DNA of 64,000 bases, from contig CAMGYJ010000011.1 of assembly GCA_946122785.1 (NCBI GenBank), positions 806,001-870,000 of the forward strand, read 5' to 3'. Positions 22,578 to 33,995 of the stretch are shown here, piece after piece. The stretch's first letter is position 1. Each line of letters opens with the position of its first letter. The notes under the pieces are model-generated. The model was given only the letters and a program-made list of their open reading frames with translations. It was not told where the DNA came from and ran no database searches. This stretch comes from Linum tenue (Eukaryota; Streptophyta; Magnoliopsida; Malpighiales; Linaceae). The position numbers were made by a program, and so were the translations under genes.

Positions 22578-25500
22578 GCCTATATTTCACCGATAATGAA
22601 GTCTATTGATCCTATTCTCCACGGATGATAAGTCCATTAAGCACCGATTTGGGCCAATTTATTTTCGGATGACATTTTCGTAATTTTTTGGGCGACGAAA
22701 GGCCATTTTCTTTGGATTTTGAAGGCTACAGATCACGGATTCGCCCTGAGGCTATTCTTCAACGATGATTAAGTCCATTTAGCGCCGATTTGGGCGAATT
22801 TATTACGGGTCCATTTTTGGCAAATTCCAAATGGGTACCATCACAAATTCGGGCGATTTTTCCGAAATGCCATTTTCTTTTGATTCTGGAGGCTGCAGAT
22901 CACGGAATCAGGCCGAGCCTATTCTCCACCGATAATGAAGTCTATTGATTCTATTCTCCACGGATGATAAGTCCATTAAGCACTGATTTTGGCCAATATA
23001 TTTTCGGATGACATTTTCGTAACTTTTTGGGCGACAAACGGCCATTTTCTTTGGATTTTGAAGGGTACAGATCATGGATTAGGCCTGAGGCTATTCTTCA
23101 ACGATGATGAAATCCATTAAGCGTCGATTTGGGTGAATTTATTCGGGAACCATTTTTGGCAGATTCCAAAGTGGTACCATCAAAGATTTCTGGCTTATTT
23201 CCAAAATGCCATTTTCTTTCGATTCTGGATGCACCAGATCACGGAATCAGGCCGAGCCTATTCTCCACCGATAATGAAGTCTATTGATCCAATTTTCCAC
23301 AGATGGTAAGTCCATTAAGCACCTATTTGGGCCAATATATTTTCTGATGACATTTTCGTAATTTTTGGGGCGACGATAGGGCATTTTCTTTGGATTTTGA
23401 AGGCTACAGATCACGAATTCGTCCTGAGGGTATTCTTCAACGATGAATAAGTCTATTACGCGACGATTTGGGCGAATTTATTCCTGGTACATTTTTGGCC
23501 GATTCCAAAGGGGTACCATCATAGATTTCGGGTGATTTTTCGAAATGCCATTTTCTTTCGATTTTGGAGGCTGCAGATCACGAAATCAGGCCGAGCCTAT
23601 TCTCCACCGATAATGAAGTCTATTGATCCTATTCTCCACGGATGATAAGTCAATTAAGCACCGATTTGGGCCAATTTATTTTCGGATGACATTTTCATAA
23701 GTTTTTGGGCGACGAAAGGCCATTTTCGTTGGATTTTGAAGGCTATAGATCACGGATTCGGCCTTTGGCTATTCTTCAACGATGATTAAGTCCATTAAGC
23801 GCCGATTTGGGTGAATTTATTTCTGGTCCAATTTTGGCAGATTCCAAAGGGGTACCATCATAGATTTCGGGCGATTTTTCCGAAATGCCATTTTCTTTCG
23901 ATTCTGGAGGCTGCAGATCACAGAATTAAGCCGAGCCCATTCTCCACCGATAATGAAGTCTATTGATCCTATTCTCCACGGATGATAAGTATATTAAGCA
24001 CCGATTTGGGCAAATTTATTTTCTGATGGCATTTTTCTTAATTTTGTGGCAACGAAAGGCCATTTTCTTTGGATTTTGAAGGCTACAGATCGCGGATTCC
24101 GCTTGAGGCTATTCTTCACGATGATTAAATCCATTAAGCGTCTATTTGGGTGAATTTATTCCAGGCCAATTTTTGGCACATTCCAATGGGGTACCATCAC
24201 AAATTTCATCGATTTTTTCGAAATGGCATTTTCTTTCGATTCTGGAGGTTGCAGATCACGGAATCAGGTCGAGCCTATTCTCCACAGATAATGAAGTCTA
24301 TTGATCTTATTCTCCACGGATGATAAGTCAATTAAGCACCGATTTGGGCCAATTTATTTTCGGATGGCATTTTCATAAGTTTTTGGGCGACGAAAGGCCA
24401 TTTTCTTTGGATTTTGAAGGCTATAGATCACGGATTCGGCCTTAGGCTATTCTTCAACGATGATTAAGTCCGTTAAGCGCCGATTTGGGTGAATTTATTC
24501 TTGGTCCAATTTTGGCAGATTCCAAAGGGGTACCATCATAGATTTCGGGCGATTTTTCCGAAATGCCATTTTCTTTCGATTCTGGAGGCTGCAGATCACG
24601 GAATCAAGCCGAGCCCATTCTCCACCGATAATGAAGTCTATTGATCCTATTCTCCACGGATGATAAGTATATTAAGCACCGATTTGGGCGAATTTATTTT
24701 CTGCTGGCATTTTTCGTAATTTTTTGGCAACGAAAGGCCATTTTCTTTGGATTTTGAAGGCTACAGATCGCGGATTCGGCTTGAGGCTATTCTTCACGAT
24801 GATTACATCCATTAAGCGTTTATTTGGGCGAATTTATTCCAGGCCAATTTTTGGCACATTCCAATGGGGTACCATCACAAATTTCATCGATTTTTTCGAA
24901 ATGGCATTTTCTTTCGATTCTGGAGGTTGCAAATCACGGAATCAGGTCGAGCCTATTCTCCACCGATAATGAAGTCTATTGATTCTATTCTCCACGGATG
25001 ATATGTCCATTAAGCACCGATTTGGGCGAATTTATTTTCGGATGGCATTTTTCATAATTTTTTGGTGACGAAAGGCCATTTTCTTTGGATTTTGAAGCCT
25101 ACAGATTGTGGAATCGGCCTAAGGCTATTCTTCAAAGATGATTAAATCCATTAAGCGCCGATTTGGGCGAATTTATTCAGGGCCCATTTTTGGCAGATTC
25201 CAAAGGGGTACTATCACAAATTTCGGCGATTTTTCCAAAATGCCACTTTCTTTTGATTCTTGAGGCTGCAGATCACGGAATCAGGCCGAGCCTATTCTCC
25301 ACCGATAATGAAGTCTATTGATCCCTATTCTCCACGGATGATAAGTCATTAAGCACCAATTTGGGCCAATTTATTTTCGTATGGCATTTTCGTAATTTTT
25401 TGGGCGACGAATGGCCATTTTCTTTGGATTTTGAAGGCTACAGATCACGGATTCGTCCTGAGTCTATTCTTCAACGATGATTAAGTCCATTAAACGCCAA

Positions 25501-26352
25501 TTTGGGCGAATTTAATCCGGGCCCATTTTTGGCCGATTCTAAAGGGGTACCATCACATATTTCGGGCGATTTTTCCGAAATGCCATTTTCTTTCGCTTCT
25601 GGAGGCTGCAGATCATGTAATCAGGTCGAGCCTATTCTCCACCGATAATGAAGCCTACTGATCCTATTCTCCACGGATGATAAGTCCATTAAGCACCGAT
25701 TTAGGCCAATATATTTTCAGATGGCATTTTCGTAATTTTTTGGGCGATAAAAGGCCATTAACTTTGGATTTTGAAGGCTACAGATCGCGGATTCGGCCTG
25801 AGGCTATTCTTCAACGATGATTAAATCCATTACGCGCCGATTTGGGCGAATTTCTTACGGGTCCATTTTTGGCAGATTCCAAATGGATACCATCACAAAT
25901 TTGGGCGATTTTTCCGAAATGCCATTTTCTTTTGATTCTGGAGGCTGCAGATCACGGAATCAGGCCGAGCCTATTCTCCACCGATAATGAAGTCTATTGA
26001 TTCTATTCTCCACGGATGATAAGTCCATTAAGCACTGATTTTGGCCAATATATTTTCGGATGACATTTTCGTAATTTTTTGGGCGACAAACGGCCATTTT
26101 CTTTGGATTTTGAAGGGTACAGATCACGGATTAGGCCTGGGGCTATTCTTCAACGATGATTAAATCCATTAAGCGCCGATTTGGGTGAATTAATTCGGGA
26201 ACCATTTTTGGCATATTCCAATGTGGTACCATCAAAGATTTCTGGCTATTTTCCAAAATGCCATTTTCTTTCGATTCTGGATGCTCCAGATCACGGAATC
26301 AGGCCGAGCCTATTCTCCACCGATAATGAAGTTTATTGATTTTATTCTCCAC
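22578..26352 (+). repeat. Satellite with about 3052-bp and 681-bp internal repeats
   Basis: 22800-23300 resembles 25852-26352 with an offset near 3052 (9 monomers): both have CACTGATTTTGGCCAATATA, GACAAACGGCC and TTTTGAAGGGTACAG. Inside this, 23640-24270 and 24320-24950 form a two-monomer duplication (offset about 680) of the TTCACGATGATTA / GGCACATTCCAATGGGG variant. The copies are more diverged than the 3717-bp HOR and therefore look older. Confidence 0.75.
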
Positions 26353-26369
26353 AGATGATAAGTCATTAA
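26353..26369 (+). repeat. LINE target-site duplication, left copy
   Basis: AGATGATAAGTCATTAA, identical to 29095-29111 on the other side of the LINE. It is ordinary satellite sequence at the A/B boundary of a monomer. Confidence 0.93.
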
Positions 26370-26370
26370 A

Positions 26371-27420
26371 GATTCGGTGGTTGAAGCAGTCTGCTCGTTC
26401 TTTTCGACGGGAAGGATGCTCCGTAGCTTCAATCACACCTGGCTCACTTTGATCCCCAAAGTGGATAGTGTGGAATCCATGAGACAGTTGCGCCCTATCA
26501 GTCTATGCCAGTTTGTGTATAAGATCATAGCTAAGATCTTGGCTGAACGTTTAGCGGGCCTCTTACCTAACATTGTTTCTTCTGGACAAAATGCTTTCAT
26601 TAAGGATCGCCAAATTGTGGAAAATATCCTCCTTGGACATGAGTTAATGCACTACTTGAAAATCAAAAAGCAAGGTAAGAAGGGGTACATGGCTCTTAAG
26701 GTTGACATGGAAAAGGCCTATGATAGAGTCGAATGGCCGTTTCTCCTTGCCATTTTGGACAAGATGGGCTTTAACTCAGTCTGGCAGGGGTGGATACATG
26801 AGTGTCTCCGGTCGTCATCGTTTTCGGTCATGATGAATGGTACTCCTTCTGGGTTCTTCAGACCTTCGCGGGGTTTGCGGCAAGGGGATCCGCTTTCACC
26901 TCTTCTGTTTGTGCTTTGCACTGAGGGGTTTGCGGCACTCTTGCGTAAGGCGATTGAGGATAAGAGGCTGGCTGGGGTTAAGGTGGCCCCGCGTGCCCCA
27001 CGTATCTCGCATTTGTTTTTTGCTGATGATTCGTATCTGTTCTTGCGAGGCACTCTGCAAGAATGTGAGAATTTAATCACGGTTCTAAATGAATATGAGG
27101 AACTCAGTGGGCAGCGTGTCAATTTGGGGAAATCGGCTGTTTGTTTTAGTAAGAACATTGCTCTTCCTGACCAAGAGTTCTTAGCCGCAATTTTGGGAGT
27201 GGGAGCTGTTGGGGTGCATGATAAATATCTGGGACTCCCCACTTTGATTGCTCGGTCTAAAATGGATACCTTTCGTTATTTGGAGGCTAAGCTGTTGGAA
27301 AGGCTGCAGGGTTGGAAACGGAGGACACTCTCCTGGGCAGCAAAGGAGACGCTAATCAAGTCAATTGCCTTGGCCTTACCATTGCATGTCATGTCTTGTT
27401 TCAAGATGCCTTTTGGATAA
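26371..27420 (+). pseudogene. LINE reverse transcriptase, 5' truncated, ended by a frameshift
   Basis: The frame is open from the first base of the insert, with no true start codon (translation can be read from GAT at 26371). Reverse transcriptase blocks appear in the canonical order: LTLIPK and LRPISLC; GQNAFIKDRQIVENIL; ALKVDMEKAYDRVEW with the first catalytic Asp; GLRQGDPLSPLLF; then HLFFADDSYLF with the paired catalytic Asp; then GHVNLGKS-like QRVNLGKSAVCF and KYLGLPTL in the thumb. The frame ends in LPLHVMSCFKMPFG and a stop at 27418-27420. Plant L1 proteins of this type usually continue here, and the continuation is in the next frame, so this is a single-base-type shift rather than a domain end. 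All catalytic residues in the surviving part look intact. Confidence 0.95.
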
Positions 27421-29038
27421 GCATGTTGCGCGTTTTTGGTGGGGTGATGAGGAGGGACAGTCGAGGATGCGATGGGTGGCTTGGCGGGATATGTGTAAAA
27501 GTAAGCATGAGGGGGGAATGGGTTTCCGCCGGTTTGAGCAGTTCAATCAGGCACTTTTAGCCAAGATCGGCTGGCGTATTTTGGCAGAGCCTCAATCTCT
27601 TCTAGCTCAAGTCTATAAGGGTAAGTATTTCCCCACAGGGCATTTTCTCAATGCGAAAGCCAGATCGCGCCCTTCCTGGGGCTGGCAAAGCATTTTGTAT
27701 GGTCGTGATTTGTTGGAAATGGGACTTAGATGGCAAATTGGGAATGGGCGCTCGGCGTCCCTGCTTCGATCCCCCTGGATTCCTCAGCTGCAGCTTGATC
27801 CCCCGAGGTACAACCCGGTGGTTCTTCCGGTGGGAGGTGATCCCACGGTGGCTGAGGTAATTTGCCAGGGGGAAGGGAGGTGGTGCGAGTCCAAGCTTAG
27901 GCTGTGGTTTGATCCGCCTACGTGTCGCATTATAAAAACTATTCCCCTCCCCAGGCAGGATCTTCCGGATAAACTGATATGGCATTTTACTCCTGATGGG
28001 GTGTTCTCGGTTAAGTCAGCCTATCATGTGGCGGTCTCCCTGGATAGGAGGAGGGGGCGTTGGAAGGCGGGAGCTAGTTGGATGGATAGAGCTAGTTGGG
28101 TCGGGTTATGGGAGGCTGATATTCCCCCTAAGTTGAAAGTCTTTATTTGGCAAATTCTCACGCGAACTCTCCCCACCGCGGAGGCCCTTATTGAACGTAA
28201 AGTACCGATCCTTGCTCGTTGTCCGGTATGTTGGGGTGGCCCGGAAACAATGGAGCATCTGTTTTTGGATTGCCCGGTTGCGCGAGAGCTCTGGGGGCTT
28301 TCCGGGTTAGAATACATAGGGGAAGGTTTGCCTCGCCATACTTTTCCTCTGTTTCTTAAACGTGTAATGGCCTTAATCAAGCAGCCGACGCTCCTCATGG
28401 CAGTAGTCTCTATCCTTTGGCGCATCTGGCGTTCGAGAAACTGGGTAGTGTTTGAAGGGAAACAGTTTGGGTTCCTCGCGCTGATGAGGCAGTTTTCCCA
28501 ACAGTATGAGGAATGGGTAGGGCTGCCAAAGGATGTGCCCATCGCGCCTTCTCCTCCGGGGGTTCCCCAGTCAAGTGTACCGGGTCCGGCTCCAGGGTTT
28601 ATTTGTCAATGGGATGGGGCAGTCAGGAAGGGATCACACTCTGCAGGTGGCATGGTTCTTCTGGCGCCTTCGGGGGTTGTTCTTATGGCTCACGGGTTCC
28701 AGTTTAGGGGGGTTGATGACCCGATGGTCGTAGAGTTGCTTGTACTCCGGGAGGCCATTACGTGGTGTGTGGGGCAGGGATTCACGGGGATGCGCTTTGA
28801 AGGAGATGCCAAGGTCATCATTGATAAAATCAATTGCAAGGATGTTAGGGATAACCGGATGGGTGCTGTGTTGGAGGAAGTCTTTCATTTTTTTGATAGC
28901 ATCCCGGGGTTTAGTGTACGATTTATTGGTCGGAGTAGTAATAGGGTTGCCCATTTGGTGGCTAGGAAAGCCCTCTCTTTGTACCCGGCTATAAGTCGTT
29001 CTTTTGATTTCTGTACCTGGCTTGGGTCCAGGGTGTAA
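27365..29038 (+). pseudogene. LINE ORF2 carboxy-terminal part: zinc-binding (zf-RVT) and RNase H domains
   Basis: This frame is open from 27365, but the homologous part starts near 27404 (LLDKHVARFWWGDEEG), directly continuing the reverse transcriptase read in the previous frame. A connection region follows (GGMGFRRFEQFNQALLAK, WRILAEPQSL). The zf-RVT domain runs from about residue 212 (FSVKSAYHVA) to 310, with CPVCWGG (about 286) and EHLFLDC (about 297-303) as the metal-binding Cys/His set. The RNase H domain begins with CQWDGAV (about 415), then a Glu in VELLVLREA (about 455), Asp in FEGDAK (about 479) and NRVAHLVARKA (about 524), covering the catalytic positions expected for the plant L1 RNase H. 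The stop is TAA at 29036-29038. Apart from the upstream shift this half looks undamaged. Confidence 0.93.
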
Positions 29039-29095
29039 CTATCTTTTTTGGATCAATATAAGATTATCTTTTGTCAAAAAAAAAAAAAAAAAAAA
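29039..29095 (+). other. LINE 3' UTR and poly(A) tail
   Basis: A short 3' UTR of about 37 bp (ends TTATCTTTTGTC) is followed by 20 A (29076-29095). The last A may belong to the target-site duplication. The uninterrupted tail points to a young insertion. Confidence 0.92.
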
Positions 29096-29111
29096 GATGA
29101 TAAGTCATTAA
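29095..29111 (+). repeat. LINE target-site duplication, right copy
   Basis: AGATGATAAGTCATTAA, identical to 26353-26369. The satellite resumes with GCACCAATTTGGGC, in exact phase with the monomer interrupted on the left. Confidence 0.93.
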
Positions 29112-30599
29112 GCACCAATTTGGGCAATTTATTTTCGAATGGCATTTTCCTAATTTTTTGGGCGACGAAAGACCATTTTCTTTGGATTTTGATGGCTACA
29201 GATCACGGATTCGGCCTGATGCTATTCTTCAACGATGATAAAGTCCATTAAGCGCCGATTTGGGAGAATTAATTTCAGGCCCATTTTCGGCCGATTCCAA
29301 AGTGTACCATCACAGATTTTGGGAGATTTTTCCGAAATGGCATTTTCTTTCGATTATGGAGTCTGATGATCACGGAATCAGGCCGAGCCCATTCTCCACC
29401 GATAATGAAGTCTATTGATCCTATTCTCCACGGACGATAAGTATATTAAGCACTGATTTGGGCGAATGTATTTTCTGATGGCATTTTTCGTAATTTTTTG
29501 GCGACGAAAGGCCATTTTCTTTGGATTTTGAAGGCTACACATCGCGGATTCGGCCTGAGGCTATTCTTCACGACGATTAAATCCATTAAGCGTCAGTTTG
29601 GAGAAACTATTCCGGGCCAATTTTTGGCCCGTTCCAAAGGGGTACCATCACAAATTTCAGCGATTTTTCAGAAATGGCATTTTCTTTCGATTCTGGAGGC
29701 TGCAGATCACGGAATCAGGCCGAGCCTATTCTCCACCGATAATAAAGTCTATTGATCCTATTCTCCACGGATGATCAGTATATTAAGCACCGATTTGGGC
29801 CTATTTATTTTTGGATGGAATTTTCGTAATTTTTTGTGCGAGGAAAGGCCATTTTCTTTGGATTTTGAGGCTACAAATCACGGATTCGGCCTGAGGCTAT
29901 TCTTCAACGATGATCAAGTCCATTAAGCGCCGATTTGGGCGAATTTATTCCGTGCCCATTTTTGGCCGATTACAAAGGGGTACCATCACAAATTTCAGGA
30001 GATTTTTCCGAAATACACTTTTCATTCCATTCTGGAGGCTGCATATCACGGAATCAGGCCGAGCCTGTTCTCCACCGATAATGAAGTCTATTGATCCAAT
30101 TTTCCACGGATGGTAAGTCCATTAAGCACCGATTTGGGCCAATATATTTTTGGATGGCTTTTTCGTAATTTTTTGGGCGACGATAGGCCATTTTCTTTGG
30201 ATTTTGAAGGCTACAGATCACGAATTCGGCCTGAGGCTATTCTTCAACGATGAATAAGTCTATTACGCGACGATTTGGGCGAATTTATTCCTTGTACATT
30301 TTTGGCCGATTCCAAAGGGGTACCATCATAGATTTCGGGTGATTTTTCGAAATGCCATTTTCTTTCGATTTTGGAGGCAGCAGATCACGAAATCAGGCCG
30401 AGCCTATTCTCCACCGATAATGAAGTCTATTGATCCTATTCTCCACGGATGATAAGTCAATTAAGCACTGATTTGGGCCAATTTATTTTCGGATGGCATT
30501 TTCATAAGTTTTTGGGCGACGAAATGCCATTTTCTTTGGATTTAGAAGGCTATAGATCACGGATTCGGCCTTAGGCTATTCTTCAACGATGATTAAGTC

Positions 30600-33500
30600 C
30601 ATTAAGCGCCGATTTGGGTGAATTTATTCCTGGTCCAATTTTGGCAGATTCCAAAGGGGTACCATCATAGATTTCGGGCGATTTTTCCGAAATGCCATTT
30701 TCTTTCGATTCTGGAGGCTGCAGATCACGGAATCAAGCCGAGCCCATTCTCCACCGATAATGAAGTCTATTGATCCTATTCTCCACGGATGATAAGTATA
30801 TTAAGCACCGATTTGGGCGAATTTATTTTCTGATGGCATTTTTCGTAATTTTTTGGCGACGAAAGGCCATTTTCTTTGGATTTTGAAGGCTACAGATCGC
30901 GGATTCGGCTTGAGGCTATTCTTCACGATGATTAAATCCATTAAGCGTTTATTTGGGCGAATTTATTCCAGGCCAATTTTTGGCACATTCCAATGGGGTA
31001 CCATCACAAATTTCATCGATTTTTTCGAAATGGCATTTTCTTTCGATTCTGGATGTTGCAGATCACGGAATCAGGTCGAGCCTATTCTCCACCGATAATG
31101 AAGTCTATTGATCCTATTCTCCACGGATGATAAGTCCATTAAGCACCGATTTGGGCGAATTTATTTTCGGATGGCATTTTTCGTAATTTTTTGGTGACGA
31201 AAGGCCATTTTCTTTGGATTTTGAAGCCTACAGATTGTGGAATCGGCCTAAGGCTATTCTTCAAATATGATTAAATCCATTAAGCGCCGATTTGGGCGAA
31301 TTTATTCAGGGCCCATTTTTGGCAGATTCCAAAGGGGTACTATCACAAATTTCGGCGATTTTTCCAAAATGCCATTTTCTTTCGATTCTTGAGGTTGCAG
31401 ATTACGGAATCAGGCCGAGCCTATTCTCCACCGATAATGAAGTCTATTGATCCCTATTCTCCACGGATGATAAGTCATTAAGCACCAATTTGGGCCAATT
31501 TATTTTCGTATGGCATTTTCGTAATTTTTTGGGCGACGAATGGCCATTTTCTTTGGATTTTGAAGGCTACAGATCACAGATTCGTCCTGAGGCTATTCTT
31601 CAACGATGATTAAGTCCATTAAACGCCAATTTGGGCGAATTTAATCCGGGCCCATCTTTGGCCGATTCTAAAGGGGTACCATCATAGATTTCGGGCGATT
31701 TTTCCGAAATGCCATTTTCTTTCGATTCTGGAGGCTGCTGATCACGTAATCAGGTCGAGCCTATTCTCCACCGATAATGAAGTCTACTGATCCTATTCTC
31801 CACGGATGATAAGTCCATTAAGCACCGATTTAGGCCAATATATTTTCAGATGGCATTTTTGTAATTTTTTGGGCGACAAAAGGCCATTAACTTTGGATTT
31901 TGAAGGCTACAGATCGCGGATTCGGCCTGAGGCTATTCTTCAACGATGATTAAATCCATTACGCGCCGACTTGGGCGAATTTATTTCGGGTCCAATTTTG
32001 GCAGATTCCAAAGGGGTACCATCACTGATTTCAGGCGATTTTTCCGAAATGCCATTTTCTTTCGATTCTGGAGGCTGCAGATCACGGAATCAGGCGGAGC
32101 CTATTCTCTACCGGTAATGAAGTCTATTGATCTTATTCTCCATGGATGATAAGTCCATTAAGCACCGATTTGAGCTAATTTATTTTCGGATGACATTTTT
32201 CGTAATTTTTTGGACGACATAAGGCCATTTTCTTTGGATTTTGAAGGCTACAGATCACGAATTCGGCCTGAGGCTATTCTTCAACGATGATTAAGTCCAT
32301 TAAGCGCCGATTTGGGTGAATTTATTCCTGGTCCAATTTTGGCAGATGCCAAAGGGGTACCATCACTGATTTCGGGTGATTTTTCCGAAATGCCATTTTC
32401 TTTCGATTCTGGAGGCTGCAGATCACGGAATCAGGCCGAGCCCATTCTCCACCGATAATGAAGTCTATTGATCCTATTCTCCACGGATGATTAATCCATT
32501 AAGCACCGATTTGGGCGAATTCATTTTCTGATGGCATTTTTCGTAATTTTTTGGCGACGAAAGGCCATTTTCTTTGGATTTTGAAGGCTACAGATCGCGG
32601 ATTCGGCTTGAGGCTATTCTTCACGATGATTAAATCCATTAAGCGTTTATTTGGGCGAATTTATTCCAGGCCAATTTTTGGCACATTCCAATGAGGTACC
32701 ATCACAAATTTCATCAATTTTTTCGAAATGGCATTTTCTTTCGATTCTGGAGGTTGCAGATCACGAAATCAGGTCGAGCCTATTCTCCACCGATAATGAA
32801 GTCTATTGATCCTATTCTCCACGGATGATAAGTCCATTAAGCACCGATTTGGGCGAATTTATTTTCGGATGGCATTTTTCGTAATTTTTTGGTGACGAAA
32901 GGCCATTTTCTTTGGATTTTGAAGCCTACAGATTGTGGAATCGGCCTAAGGCTATTCTTCAAATATAATTAAATCCATTAAGCGCCGATTTGGGCTAATT
33001 TATTCAGGGCCCATTTTTGGCAGATTCCAAAGGGGTACTATCACAAATTTCGGCGATTTTTCCAAAATGCCATTTTCTTTCGAATCTTGAGGCTGCAGAT
33101 CACGGAATCAGGCCGAGCCTATTCTCCACCGATAATGAAGTCTATTGATCCCTATTCTCCACGGATGATAAGTCATTAAGCACCAATTTGGGCCAATTTA
33201 TTTTCGTATGGCATTTTCGTAATTTTTTGGGCGACGAATGGCCATTTTCTTTGGATTTTGAAGGCTACAGATCACGGATTCGTCCTGAGGCTATTCTTCA
33301 ACAATGATTAAGTCCATTAAACGCCAATTTGGGAGAATTTAATCCGGGCCCATTTTTGGCCGATTCTAAAGGGGTACCATCATAGATTTCGGGCGATTTT
33401 TCCGAAATGCCATTTTCTTCCGATTCTGGAGGCTGCAGATCACGTAATCAGGTCGAGCCTATTCTCCACCGATAATGAAGTCTACTGATCCTATTCTCCA

Positions 33501-33995
33501 CGGATGATAAGTCCATTAAGCACCGATTTAGGCCAATATATTTTCAGATGGCATTTTCGTAATTTTTTGGGCGACAAAAGGCCATTAACTTTGGATTTTG
33601 AAGGCTACAGATCGCGGATTCGGCCTGAGGCTATTCTTCAACGATGATTAAATCCATTACGCGCCGATTTGGGCGAATTTATTCCGGGTCCAATTTTGGC
33701 AGATTCCAAAGGGGTACCATCACTGATTTCAGGCGATTTTTCCGAAATGCCATTTTCTTTCGATTCTGGAGGCTGCAGATCACGGAATCAGGCGGAGCCT
33801 ATTCTCTACCGGTAATGAAGTCTATTGATCTTATTCTCCATGGATGATAAGTCCATTAAGCACCGATTTGAGCTAATTTATTTTCGGATGACATTTTTCG
33901 TAATTTTTTGGACGACATAAGGCCATTTTCTTTGGATTTTGAAGGCTACAGATCACGAATTCGGCCTGAGGCTATTCTTCAACGATGATTAAGTC
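30600..33995 (+). repeat. 1698-bp higher-order repeat (5 monomers), two copies
   Basis: Units 30600-32297 and 32298-33995 match with a constant offset of 1698. Shared marks are GATCCCTATTCTCC (31445 and 33147), GGCCATTAACTTTGG (31885 and 33583) and CTCTACCGGTAATG (32107 and 33805). Each unit contains the TTCACGATGATTA variant also seen at 2.2 and 24 kb. One difference is the altered GGATGATTAATCC near 32486. Confidence 0.88.

Larger units (their letters stand above)
8782..26352 (+). repeat. 340-bp satellite array, middle block (about 52 monomers)
   Basis: Continuous head-to-tail monomers, same orientation and phase as elsewhere, from the LTR-element breakpoint to the LINE target-site duplication. 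The first monomer is damaged: near 8900 half B jumps from CCTCGGATT to AAGCGCCAATTTGG, losing about 90 bp. Other private changes include an 8-bp loss near 14188 (ATAATAAGCACCG). Three families of higher-order repeats are annotated separately. I see no gene, RNA or unrelated insert within the block. Confidence 0.97.
26370..29095 (+). mobile_element. 5'-truncated L1-type LINE with RNase H domain
   Basis: A 2.7-kb non-satellite insert that begins inside the coding region (DSVVEAVCSFFSTGRML...) and ends in a run of 20 A (29076-29095). A 17-bp target-site duplication flanks it. It encodes reverse transcriptase, zinc-binding and RNase H domains. The endonuclease, ORF1 and the amino-terminal part of the reverse transcriptase are missing, as expected when reverse transcription at the target stops early. 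Removing the insert and one duplication copy leaves an uninterrupted monomer. One frame shift near 27405 is the main visible lesion. Base composition is clearly less AT-rich than the satellite. Confidence 0.96.

Noticed and set aside
8782..26352. tRNA or rRNA genes hidden in the satellite
   Set aside because: No cloverleaf or A/B-box pair or rRNA-like conserved block was seen; every stretch can be assigned to half A or half B.
26718..28954. Minus-strand and alternative-frame ORFs over the LINE
   Set aside because: Shadows of the reverse transcriptase, zinc-binding and RNase H frame, whose motifs are unmistakable.
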